In this document: positions 9,608 through 17,764 of the stretch, one piece after another | Numbering within the stretch: the stretch's first letter is position 1 | Layout of the letters: every line of letters starts with the position of its first letter | From: Mangrovimonas sp. YM274 | GTDB taxonomy: Bacteria > Bacteroidota > Bacteroidia > Flavobacteriales > Flavobacteriaceae | Reading direction: 5' to 3' | NCBI RefSeq assembly: GCF_030908385.1 | Contig: NZ_CP133091.1 | Location: forward strand, 1,970,128-2,034,127 | Length of the DNA stretch: 64,000 bases | Translations under genes and position numbers: made by a program | Notes under the pieces: model-generated | Seen by the model: only the letters and a program-made list of their open reading frames with translations | Told to the model about the DNA's origin: nothing | Database searches by the model: none

Positions 9608-9635
9608 AAAAAGGAAGCCATTTGGCTTCCTTTTT
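9608..9635. terminator. Bidirectional terminator
   Basis: A perfect 12-bp stem (AAAAAGGAAGCC) with a 4-base loop and T-runs on both sides, between the converging small membrane protein and TonB-receptor genes. Confidence 0.92.
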
Positions 9636-9655
9636 CTTTGGTATCTACCGGATAA

Positions 9656-12178
9656 TTATCCTTGAAATTCCATATCATCTTCGCCGCCATTATGATCTCT
9701 GGATTGGCGTTGTTTCTGCTGATTGAAGCGATATATAAATGACATAGTGATTGAGCGTTGACGCCATTGGTTTTCGCTATATCTAGTAAAGAACTCAGTG
9801 GTTGTGAAGGATTTTCTTTTTCTAGAATTAAACACATCACGTACGTTAAGGGAAAGTGTAGCATTATCTTTTATTATTTCCTTACTAAATGCTAAGTCCA
9901 TAGAGAATATCCCATCGGTATCGCTTTGTGCATCCTGTACGGCTCCACGGTAATGAGCGTTTGTTTGCCAATCAATTTTATAAGGTAAAGTAACCTTGGA
10001 GCTAAATCTTGCAAACCAACTGTTGTTTTTAGCGCTATAATCTACCCCATTAAATTCACCATCTGTATTAAATTGGTAAAAGTTAAAGCTGGTATTTAAG
10101 CGCAACCATTTTTGAGGGTTATACATAATTCCAAACTCTCCACCGGTTCTTGTATTTGTTGAAAGGTTTACAGGAATGGTTCTAATAATGTCAATGCCAT
10201 CGCTCGTTTGCTGTCCTGTGTTTTCCTCTACAAATTCAAAAGAATCAGTCTCATGTTGGTAATATACAGAGGCGGTAAACGTTAATTTGTCCCAGCGTCT
10301 TAAGTATCCAAGGTCGAAGGCACTTGCAAAAGCTGGTTGTAAATTTGGATTACCTTGAAATACATTGGTGCGGCTTGATCTACTTGGGAATGGATTGATA
10401 AACCACCCTCTAGGTCTGTTGATTCTTCTGTTATAACCAAATGAAATGTTCTCTTCAGAATCTGAAGAATCTCCAGATAAGTTGTAAATCAGGTTTAGGG
10501 TAGGGAAGAGCCCTAAATAGTTGTTGTCGAATTTGGTTTGAATAGGAAAGCCATAAGCATTATTCAACTCTTCATCGGTCAACTGTGAGTCAATATCCCC
10601 TTTTAATTGTGTATGCTCCAATCGAAGCCCCAATAGGAATGAAAATTGACCAAATTTAGTTCCATATTGAGTATATATGGCATTTACGTTTTCGGTATAA
10701 TCGAAAACATTAGTCAGGGTATCATTTACAACATAATTGCCATTGGAGATATCCTCCTGTTCCAATACATAATCGGTAACTTCATTTTCCAAATTGCTTC
10801 TAAATCCTGCTTCAAAACGACTGTCTTCTCCTAATGGCAATACATAATCAGCTTGGATTAGGAATTCGTTTTGTGTTTCCTTGGTAAAAACTTGCTCAGA
10901 TTGAAAAGGATCGGGATTATTTTGATCTGTAAAATCATAATCCTCATTAATATAGGTGTATTGATCTTCCTTATCATTTTCATATTGAAAATCTACACTC
11001 AATTGATGTCCTTCGTCATTAAATTTATTGATATAGTTTAATGAAAGTTGATAGCTATTGTCCTCTTCAGTTTGTTTTTCTCTACGTAAAGTTTCTTCAA
11101 CTACTACGTCGTTGTTAAAACGTTCGCTAATATTTTCAGAAAGGTCGGCATCTTCCCCATATCTATAAAACAAGCTGGCGGTTAAGGATGATTGTTCCGT
11201 TAAAAAATACTCTATTCCAAAATTACCATTATAGTTTCGGTTTAACCGCTCTACTTCTTGGTCCTCACGAATACGACGAAATTCTGGCTCCAAAATTTCA
11301 CCATCGACCTCGCGATCAAAATAAGTCACATCTCTGAAGCTAGTTCTAGGAGCGTCAAAGTAGCGCCACCCAATATTGGAGAATAAGTTGAATTTTTCAG
11401 TACGATAATTAAGGTTAGCAGTTAAACCAACATTATCTGGATGCCCTAAATTAAAGTTTACCGAACCATTAAAACCCAGGGTTTCTTTTTGACGTAGAAT
11501 TATGTTTAGAATACCAGCAGTTCCTTCGGCATCGTAGCGGGCAGAAGGGGAGGTGATGACTTCCACACGTTCAATGGCTTCGGCTGGTAGTTGGCTTAAA
11601 ATATTAGAATCTCCAAAACCTGCCATGGCAGAAGGTTTTCCGTTTATTAAAATACGTACATTCTCATTTCCACGAAGACTGATAGCCCCTTCCGTGTCCA
11701 CAGAAACTGAAGGGACATTGTTCAAGGCATCACTTACCGTACCTCCAGCAGTGGTGATGTCCTTTCCTATGTTGTAGATTTTTTTATCGAGCTTAATTTC
11801 AACAGAAGTACGTTCGGCAATAACCTCTACCTCATTTAGGGATTCTACATCTAGTGACATATTAATGGTGCCCAAATTGGTGTTTTGGGTTACATTACGG
11901 TTGTCAAATGTTATTGTTTTATAGGAAATGTATTCAATAGAAATGGTATAAGTCCCTGTAGGTACTTTAATGGAAAAATTACCCTCAGTATCTGTAACTC
12001 CCCCTGTGGTAATTTTGTTTTCTGCTTTATTTAAAAAAGATACTGTGGCATACTCTAAGGGTAGATTAACATCGGCATCCATAACTTTTCCAGTAACTAG
12101 GACATCTTTATTTTTTTGAGCATAAATAGTATTGCTTAAGCAAATTAAGGTAATTAGTGTTGATAGTAAATACTTCAT
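9656..12178 (-). CDS. TonB-dependent receptor-like outer membrane protein (outer membrane beta-barrel family)
   Basis: 840 residues. The signal peptide (MKYLLSTLITLICLSNTIYA) is followed by a CarboxypepD_reg domain (about 28-110), a plug-like domain (about 125-235, with VSDALNNVPSVSVD, LRGNENVRILINGKPS and IERVEVITSPSARYDAEG) and a long barrel-type C-terminal region. The ING and NPSAR-type plug sequence and the barrel resemble the OMP_b-brl_3 family, which lacks a SusD partner; none is present here. It is directly downstream (2-base gap) of a small secreted protein, so the two are cotranscribed. The substrate cannot be told from the sequence. Confidence 0.88.
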   Translation of the reverse strand: MKYLLSTLITLICLSNTIYAQKNKDVLVTGKVMDADVNLPLEYATVSFLNKAENKITTGGVTDTEGNFSIKVPTGTYTISIEYISYKTITFDNRNVTQNTNLGTINMSLDVESLNEVEVIAERTSVEIKLDKKIYNIGKDITTAGGTVSDALNNVPSVSVDTEGAISLRGNENVRILINGKPSAMAGFGDSNILSQLPAEAIERVEVITSPSARYDAEGTAGILNIILRQKETLGFNGSVNFNLGHPDNVGLTANLNYRTEKFNLFSNIGWRYFDAPRTSFRDVTYFDREVDGEILEPEFRRIREDQEVERLNRNYNGNFGIEYFLTEQSSLTASLFYRYGEDADLSENISERFNNDVVVEETLRREKQTEEDNSYQLSLNYINKFNDEGHQLSVDFQYENDKEDQYTYINEDYDFTDQNNPDPFQSEQVFTKETQNEFLIQADYVLPLGEDSRFEAGFRSNLENEVTDYVLEQEDISNGNYVVNDTLTNVFDYTENVNAIYTQYGTKFGQFSFLLGLRLEHTQLKGDIDSQLTDEELNNAYGFPIQTKFDNNYLGLFPTLNLIYNLSGDSSDSEENISFGYNRRINRPRGWFINPFPSRSSRTNVFQGNPNLQPAFASAFDLGYLRRWDKLTFTASVYYQHETDSFEFVEENTGQQTSDGIDIIRTIPVNLSTNTRTGGEFGIMYNPQKWLRLNTSFNFYQFNTDGEFNGVDYSAKNNSWFARFSSKVTLPYKIDWQTNAHYRGAVQDAQSDTDGIFSMDLAFSKEIIKDNATLSLNVRDVFNSRKRKSFTTTEFFTRYSENQWRQRSITMSFIYRFNQQKQRQSRDHNGGEDDMEFQG

Positions 12179-12180
12179 TT

Positions 12181-12600
12181 TCAGTTGTTAGCTTTTTTTC
12201 TTTTTCGTTTGTGTTTTTTGTTCTTTTTAATTTGCTCTTGAGGGTGTTGTACGGCCTCCTGAACCTGTTGGATGGTTGCTTCTGTACAGATGTCTTTTAA
12301 ATCTGAAAAATGGGTTCTATCAAGTTCGGTAAGTCTTTCCTTTAGGATGTAACTTTCCAAGTGGGCTTGATAAAGCTCTTGTTTAGCATCAAAATAGGAG
12401 TAGAGTTTTTGTTTGATAATATGCTTTTGAAAGTCGTCCACTTCCAAACTGGCGACAAATTCAGTAATGAAGTTGTCCATTTCCTCTTCCATTTTTTCCT
12501 TGTAGCGCTCTATTTCTTTTTGTTGGCTCTCGCTAGTTTGCGATACCATTGTAGATGTTCCTAAGGAGAAGAGAATAAAAAACAAAATTAACCTATGCAT
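12181..12600 (-). CDS. Small secreted helical protein with Lys-rich tail
   Basis: 139 residues from the ATG at 12600 (MHRLILFFILFSLGTSTMVS, a signal peptide); a GTG five codons upstream is less likely. The mature part is helical and charged (about 30-110), and the last 15 residues are almost all Lys/Arg (KKNKKHKRKRKK). It ends 2 bases before the TonB-type receptor and likely works with it or is coexpressed with it. I do not recognise the family. Confidence 0.65.
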   Translation of the reverse strand: MHRLILFFILFSLGTSTMVSQTSESQQKEIERYKEKMEEEMDNFITEFVASLEVDDFQKHIIKQKLYSYFDAKQELYQAHLESYILKERLTELDRTHFSDLKDICTEATIQQVQEAVQHPQEQIKKNKKHKRKRKKANN

Positions 12601-12626
12601 AGCTTCTATTTTCACGTGTTAGACCG

Positions 12627-12634
12627 CAAAAATA
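12627..12634 (-). promoter_or_regulatory. -7 element TATTTTTG for the 12600-9656 operon
   Basis: TAnnTTTG on the minus strand, 26 bases before the ATG at 12600. No clear -33 TTG. Confidence 0.5.
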
Positions 12635-12691
12635 GCTTAAGGTTTAGCCAGCATAGGTTAAAGTTGTGTTAAAGAAACCCTAAATGGAGGG

Positions 12692-13033
12692 TTAGAGAAT
12701 AGTCAGAATTTTTGAAGCGGGTCTTCCAATGATAGCTTTATTGTCCTTAATAACTATAGGGCGCTCAATAAGCTTTGGATAATTTGCCATGGCAGAAATA
12801 ATGTCATCATCGCTAAGGTCTTTTCCCTTGAATTCCGATTTCCAAATGGCCTCATTTTTTCGAACAAGCTCTATAGGGGCAATGCCTAAAAGCTTAACCA
12901 AATTGGCCACTTGTGCCTTGTCAGGAGTGTCTTCAAGATATTTAATCACCTTAAATGGCGCTCCGTAAGTTTCTAAAATTTCGATTCCTTCTCTGGATTT
13001 GCTACATCTTGGGTTGTGATAAATCTCAATCAT
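12692..13033 (-). CDS. arsC: ArsC-family reductase (arsenate reductase, glutaredoxin type, or Spx/YffB-like)
   Basis: 113 residues, thioredoxin fold. The motif HNPRCSKSR puts the catalytic Cys at position 10, and R91 and R104 (ERPIVI, IIGRP) match the anion-binding arginines of plasmid ArsC, which supports a true glutathione/glutaredoxin-linked arsenate reductase over Spx. No arsenic efflux gene or ArsR lies nearby, so a general redox role remains possible. It starts 5 bases after the prfB stop and may be cotranscribed with it. Confidence 0.8.
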   Translation of the reverse strand: MIEIYHNPRCSKSREGIEILETYGAPFKVIKYLEDTPDKAQVANLVKLLGIAPIELVRKNEAIWKSEFKGKDLSDDDIISAMANYPKLIERPIVIKDNKAIIGRPASKILTIL

Positions 13034-13038
13034 GTTGT

Positions 13039-14146
13039 TTATAAATTTTCGGGGGTTTCCTGTTGCCCCATCATCATTAAATATGCTTTTAAAAAGGGTT
13101 CAATATCACCATCCATAACAGCATCAACGTTCCCGGTTTCATGTGCTGTACGTACATCTTTAACTAGTTTATACGGATGCATGACATAATTTCTAATTTG
13201 ACTTCCCCATTCAATTTTCATTTTGCTCGCTTCAATATCCTCGCGTTGCTCCAATTGTTTTTGCAATTCAATTTCATACAATTGAGACTTTAACATTTGA
13301 AGGGCCCTTGCTCGGTTATCGTGCTGAGAACGTGTTTCTGAACAGGATATTTGAATGCCAGTAGGTTTATGGACAAGTTGAACTTTGGTTTCCACCTTGT
13401 TTACATTTTGACCACCAGCACCGCTGGATCTCGCCGTGGTAATTTCAATGTCGGCAGGGTTGATCTCAATTTCAATGGTATCGTCCACTAAAGGATACAC
13501 ATACACGGACACGAAGCTAGTGTGCCTTTTGGCATTACTATCGAAAGGAGATATACGCACCAATCGGTGCACACCATTCTCACCTTTTAGCCAACCAAAG
13601 GCAAAATCGCCTTCAATTTCCAAGGTTACCGTTTTAATACCAGCTACGTCACCTTCTTGAAAGTTAAGTTCTTTTACTTTGAATCCGTTTTTTTCGGCAT
13701 ACATCAAATACATACGCATGAGCATGCTTGCCCAGTCACAGGATTCGGTACCTCCAGCACCGGCAGTAATTTGCAGTACCGCACTTAAACTATCACCTTC
13801 ATCGGACAGCATGTTTTTGAACTCTAGGCGCTCAATAAGTTCCAAAGTTTTATTGAAATGAGCTTCAACTTCTTCCGCTGATATTTCATCTGCCTTGTAG
13901 AAATCGTAAAGGACTTCTAAGTCTTCAACCAATGTTTTTGAAGTGTTGTAGTCTTCAACCCATTTTTTCTTTTCCCTTAGGGACTTCATCACCAATTCGG
14001 CTTGTTTGGAGTCGTTCCAGAAATTAGGGTCGAATGTTTTTTCTTCTTCGTTAGAAATTTCGATTAGTTTGGCATCAATGTCAAAGATACCTCCTCAACG
14101 CTCCCAGGCGTTCTACAAGATCTTTTATTTGATCGGATGTAGTCAT
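13039..14146 (-). CDS. prfB: Peptide chain release factor 2, with programmed +1 frameshift
   Basis: RF2 releases peptides at UGA and UAA. The gene starts at the ATG at 14146. The first 21 codons end at an in-frame TGA (14083-14081) in the context CTT TGA C, preceded by an internal Shine-Dalgarno-like AGGAGG at 14095-14090. Slipping +1 at CTT gives GAC and opens the remaining 347 codons, for a 368-residue protein, the normal length. The GGQ catalytic motif is at about 244-246 ([15 protein letters not shown]) and the anticodon-like SPF tripeptide at about 199-201 ([11 protein letters not shown]). Low RF2 lets the ribosome stall at the TGA and shift, so the factor controls its own synthesis. arsC follows 5 bases downstream. 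Confidence 0.95.
14080..14095 (-). promoter_or_regulatory. prfB: RF2 autoregulatory frameshift signal
   Basis: AGGAGG (14095-14090), TAT, then CTT TGA C (14086-14080). The spacing between the Shine-Dalgarno-like hexamer and CTT is 3 bases, as in the well-studied Escherichia coli prfB signal, with AGGAGG in place of AGGGGG. Confidence 0.93.
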
Positions 14147-14163
14147 AAAGATTAATTTTTCTT

Positions 14164-14171
14164 CAAAAATA
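14164..14171 (-). promoter_or_regulatory. -7 element TATTTTTG, prfB
   Basis: TAnnTTTG on the minus strand, 17 bases before the prfB ATG, implying a very short leader. It independently supports the start at 14146 rather than a downstream start. Confidence 0.5.
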
Positions 14172-14208
14172 ACACACATTTTTGAAATGACTGCCCCTTT
14201 GGAAACTT

Positions 14209-15060
14209 TTATTGTTGGTAGGTCACTTCTACGGAGTGTTGGGTTTCATTTTTTCCGGTTGAATAGATGACACCTTTAATTGGGGAACAATCGTTGTAAT
14301 CTTTTCCGTGCGAAACTTTTATGTGATTGTGGTCGGCCAAAATATCGTTGGCGGGATCGAAACCTATCCATCCAATTTCGGGAATAAAGGCTTCAGCCCA
14401 AGCGTGCATTTGGGAATCGCCAAAAAAGCCATCGCCTTGATGCAAATAGCCAGAAACATATCTGGCAGGTATATTGTTTTGGCGGGCAAAGGCAATAAAT
14501 AAGTGGGTAAAGTCTTGACAGACACCATGACGATTTTCAATAATTTCATCTAGTAAGCTGCCTATATGGGTTACACCTGTCTTAAAATAGAGGAAGAGGT
14601 ACGCCCAATGATTAAGTGCTGTTAGATTGTCCATAATGGACTTGGAGGAATCAAAAACAAAGAGGCTTTTATATTTTGAAAGAAGTTTAGTGAGTTCTGT
14701 AGATGTTAGATACTCCTCATTCTCAACTTTAAAATTTAAGTTGTTAATGTTTTCCAATTCTTGGGAAGGTTCTTGTTTTGAGTTGAATACAAATGGATTG
14801 ATTTCTTCCTTTGTTAATTTAAATTCGGCTTCAAACTGAATGGCCTTGAAAGGCTCTTTGCAGTGGATTCTGGCCGTTTGGAAATTATATCCATTTATAG
14901 AATGCTCGATTCGGGCATTTACTGAAGTTTTAAAATCACTAAATACTAGTTTTTGGGAATCATTGTTTTCGGGAATGATCATAAATTGCCAATAGGCCTC
15001 AAAAACTGGGTTTTCGTAGGTGTTGTTGGACTTATATTTAATGGTGTATTCAAAAGCCAT
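14209..15060 (-). CDS. Transglutaminase-like cysteine protease/amidase
   Basis: 283 residues. An N-terminal beta domain (about 1-85, bacterial transglutaminase-like N domain) precedes a transglutaminase-core domain with the triad C181 (GVCQDFTHLF), H219 (MHAWAEAF) and D235 (IGFDPAND). There is no signal peptide, so the protein is cytoplasmic. It is the last gene of a run with an alpha-E protein and a circularly permuted ATP-grasp protein; this trio recurs in many bacteria and was proposed by comparative genomics to make and trim a peptide or protein modification. The natural substrate is not known. Confidence 0.87.
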   Translation of the reverse strand: MAFEYTIKYKSNNTYENPVFEAYWQFMIIPENNDSQKLVFSDFKTSVNARIEHSINGYNFQTARIHCKEPFKAIQFEAEFKLTKEEINPFVFNSKQEPSQELENINNLNFKVENEEYLTSTELTKLLSKYKSLFVFDSSKSIMDNLTALNHWAYLFLYFKTGVTHIGSLLDEIIENRHGVCQDFTHLFIAFARQNNIPARYVSGYLHQGDGFFGDSQMHAWAEAFIPEIGWIGFDPANDILADHNHIKVSHGKDYNDCSPIKGVIYSTGKNETQHSVEVTYQQ

Positions 15061-15080
15061 ACATTCAGTAAAATACTATG

Positions 15081-15088
15081 CAAAAATA
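15081..15088 (-). promoter_or_regulatory. -7 element TATTTTTG before the transglutaminase gene
   Basis: TAnnTTTG on the minus strand, 20 bases before the ATG at 15060, in the 62-base gap after the alpha-E gene. A TTG lies 15 bases upstream of the box, shorter than usual. It may give the last gene of the operon its own transcript. Confidence 0.45.
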
Positions 15089-15122
15089 GGTTGTCAGTGA
15101 AAACAATATGTGCAAAGAAAAG

Positions 15123-16067
15123 TTAATAATTAAAATATTCATCATTTAGTTTTGTGGATATTTCAGTTAACCCTTGAAGCGTATTTTCAATGAATTGCGC
15201 CACATCAGTTTCAATTTCTTCTATGGTTTTAAATTCGTAATCGGCCCGCAATTTGCCTATGAGAAAAGCGGCCGAGGTTTTATCCCTAACTTTTATAGCA
15301 TCTATAGTGGTAATGTGATGCCTAATTTGGTTGAGTGAATTCATTACCGACCTGGGACAGTTAGGATTGAGCAGTAGAAACTCCAGTGTAGAGCTTTGGT
15401 TTGGTGTTTTTTTATAAAACCTCCTGTTCATATCGTAGGACTCACAGCATTTCAATAAAGTAGTCCACTCAAAACTGTTTTCGATAGGTTTGGTATAGCC
15501 TCCTAAGGCTTTTTGAGCATCTTCATATTTGGTTTTTATGATTCGGATAATTTGGGTAGCACGCTCTATGTTAATCCCTAAAAGAACCAAGGCGTATACT
15601 TCGTCATGAAGCAAGGTGCTTCGTATTCGACCTCTTAATATGGAGGTTTGCTCGGTAACATGAGTGGTAAAATCATGTAGTCCGCTTTTGATCAAAACCT
15701 CTTGCGAATAGTCCTTCATGTAATGGTAAAACTTGTTGATGGATTCATAAAATTCTGTAGACATAGAGTCTCTGGAGGTATTGGCATTTTCTCTGGCAAA
15801 TTTTATGCAATTAAAAATGGAATAGGACTTTTCTGGATTGAGTCCAACATTGTATATAATATCCTCTTCGCTTAAATTGGTTTCGGTATGGGGAGCATCT
15901 CCTACCATGGAGGCGATGGAGTGTAGAACGAATTGTCTGGATTGGGAAAGCTTATTGGGGGCGTCCAATGAAGAAAAATAATTGACATTCATATAGCGTG
16001 CCGTATGTTCGGCACGTTCAATATAACGACCCATCCAGAAAAGATTATTGGCTACTCTTGCTAACAT
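15123..16067 (-). CDS. Alpha-E domain protein (DUF403)
   Basis: 314 residues, all helical, beginning MLARVANNLFWMGRYIERAE, the family's diagnostic N-terminus. Members are found next to circularly permuted ATP-grasp ligases and transglutaminases. The alpha-E protein is thought to be an accessory of the ligase; no biochemical reaction is established. The start is 3 bases downstream of the ATP-grasp stop, so the two are translationally close and certainly cotranscribed. Confidence 0.9.
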   Translation of the reverse strand: MLARVANNLFWMGRYIERAEHTARYMNVNYFSSLDAPNKLSQSRQFVLHSIASMVGDAPHTETNLSEEDIIYNVGLNPEKSYSIFNCIKFARENANTSRDSMSTEFYESINKFYHYMKDYSQEVLIKSGLHDFTTHVTEQTSILRGRIRSTLLHDEVYALVLLGINIERATQIIRIIKTKYEDAQKALGGYTKPIENSFEWTTLLKCCESYDMNRRFYKKTPNQSSTLEFLLLNPNCPRSVMNSLNQIRHHITTIDAIKVRDKTSAAFLIGKLRADYEFKTIEEIETDVAQFIENTLQGLTEISTKLNDEYFNY

Positions 16068-16070
16068 AAA

Positions 16071-17537
16071 TTATTTTTTTAAAACCCAAGTGTCCTTGGA
16101 ACCTCCACCTTGAGAGGAATTAACAATTAAATTTCCTTTTTGTAGTGCTACACGGGTGAGGCCCCCTTTTAAAACAAATTCTTTATTGTTTCCTAAAAGT
16201 GTAAAGGTTCTCAAGTCAATATGGCGTTGTTCAAAGGAATTGGACTCTTCTATATATGTGGCATGAACTGAAAGTGACATAATAGGTTGGGCAATGTATT
16301 TTCGAGGGTTTTCATTTACGACTGTTTTTACATTTTTAATTTCTTCTTTTGAGAGTTTATTGCCGATAGAGATGCCATAACCACCTGCTTCGTCCACTGG
16401 TTTGATAACTAACTTATCGACATTTTCCAACACATATTGTAAATCGTCAGGGCGACTGCAGTGATAGGTGTGAACGTTATTGAGAATTGGTTTTTCGTCA
16501 AGGTAAAATTTAATAATTTCTGGCATGTAGGTGTAAATGGCCTTGTCGTCGGCAACGCCTGTTCCAGGTGCATTTACCAAGCTTACATTGCCTTTTTTAT
16601 ATGCCGCAAAAAGCCCAGGAACGCCTATGGCGGAATCTTGTCTAAACTCTAGGGGATCCAAAAAGCCATCGTCAATTCTTCTGTAGATGACATCCACTTT
16701 TTTAGGTCCAGATATAGTTTTCATATAAACAAAGTCATTTTCCACAAAAAGATCTCGGCCTTCCACTAATTCTATCCCCATGGTTTTGGCTAAATAGGAG
16801 TGCTCGTAATAGGCTGAATTGTATATTCCTGGTGTAATGACGGCGCAAGTGGGTATGTCCACCCCAGGAGGTTTTACGGATTCCATGATTTCCAATAAAT
16901 TTTCGGCATAATTGGTAACGTTATGGATTTGGTAGTGGTTAAACACACCAAACAAAGCACGCTTCAAGGCATTTCGGTTACAGATGACGTAACTTACGCC
17001 AGAGGGACACCTTATATTGTCTTCCAATACATAGTATTTACCGTCGGAATGTTTGATAAGGTCGGTGCCAGAAATATGATTGTAGATACCTCCAGGCGGA
17101 TTTAAGCCTTGCATTTGCCTGAGGTAATTGGCAGAAGAACTGATAAGTTCTAAAGGAACTATTCCTGCTTTGATGATATTTTTTTCATGATATAAGTCCC
17201 AAAGAAAGGCATTCAAGGCTTTGCTGCGTTGTAAGGCTCCTTTTTCTATGGTTTTCCATTCTTTGGCTTCAATAATTCTAGGAAACAGATCGAATGGAAA
17301 AATCTTTTCTTGCGCTTGGGAATCCCTATAGACCTGAAAGGTGATTCCCTGATTAAAAAAAGCTGCTTTGGCTTTCTCATTTAGAGCGGCATAATCAGAA
17401 TTGGAGTGGTCTCTGTAGAGTTCAAATATTTTCTTGTATGTTTTCCGTACTTTTTTGTTCTCATCAAAAATTTCGTCGAAAAGATTTTCATTTTTGATAT
17501 AAGAGGAAAACAAGGGATTTGTTATTTTCGATTTCAT
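16071..17537 (-). CDS. Circularly permuted ATP-grasp type 2 protein
   Basis: 488 residues, matching the CP_ATPgrasp (DUF404/DUF407) family. Recognisable segments are GITFQVYRD (about 68-77), DLFPRIIEAKEW (about 84-95), LEDNIRCPSGVSYVICNR (about 172-189), the acidic metal/ATP segment RRIDDGFLDPLEF, NAPGTGVADDKA, and the glycine-rich KPVDEAGGYGI in the C-terminal third. ATP-grasp enzymes join a carboxylate to an amine using ATP. It is the first gene of the ATP-grasp / alpha-E / transglutaminase operon. No classic -7 box is visible just upstream. Confidence 0.9.
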   Translation of the reverse strand: MKSKITNPLFSSYIKNENLFDEIFDENKKVRKTYKKIFELYRDHSNSDYAALNEKAKAAFFNQGITFQVYRDSQAQEKIFPFDLFPRIIEAKEWKTIEKGALQRSKALNAFLWDLYHEKNIIKAGIVPLELISSSANYLRQMQGLNPPGGIYNHISGTDLIKHSDGKYYVLEDNIRCPSGVSYVICNRNALKRALFGVFNHYQIHNVTNYAENLLEIMESVKPPGVDIPTCAVITPGIYNSAYYEHSYLAKTMGIELVEGRDLFVENDFVYMKTISGPKKVDVIYRRIDDGFLDPLEFRQDSAIGVPGLFAAYKKGNVSLVNAPGTGVADDKAIYTYMPEIIKFYLDEKPILNNVHTYHCSRPDDLQYVLENVDKLVIKPVDEAGGYGISIGNKLSKEEIKNVKTVVNENPRKYIAQPIMSLSVHATYIEESNSFEQRHIDLRTFTLLGNNKEFVLKGGLTRVALQKGNLIVNSSQGGGSKDTWVLKK

Positions 17538-17764
17538 TTTATACCGATTTACTCTAAAATAATGATAAGTATTAACTTAAAATGCGTAAAAAATGAAATA
17601 ATCTATAGGGAAATATGAGGTTTGTATAATTATTTCATGATTTATTATTAAAATAACAAAATGCCATTTAAAAGCAAGTAAAATAGGGATTTACTATGGG
17701 GAGGTTTAGGGTATAATTTGAATCGGCCATTTAAATGGTTAGTTTTATAACAAATATTAACACT

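Noticed and set aside
13039-14146. prfB looks broken by an in-frame TGA near its start.
   Set aside because: The context (AGGAGG, then CTT TGA C) is the autoregulatory frameshift signal of RF2, and both segments are conserved in sequence, so it is not a pseudogene.
17727-17738. CCATTTAAATGG palindrome before the metalloprotease gene.
   Set aside because: A single 12-base palindrome without a known consensus; recorded as chance.
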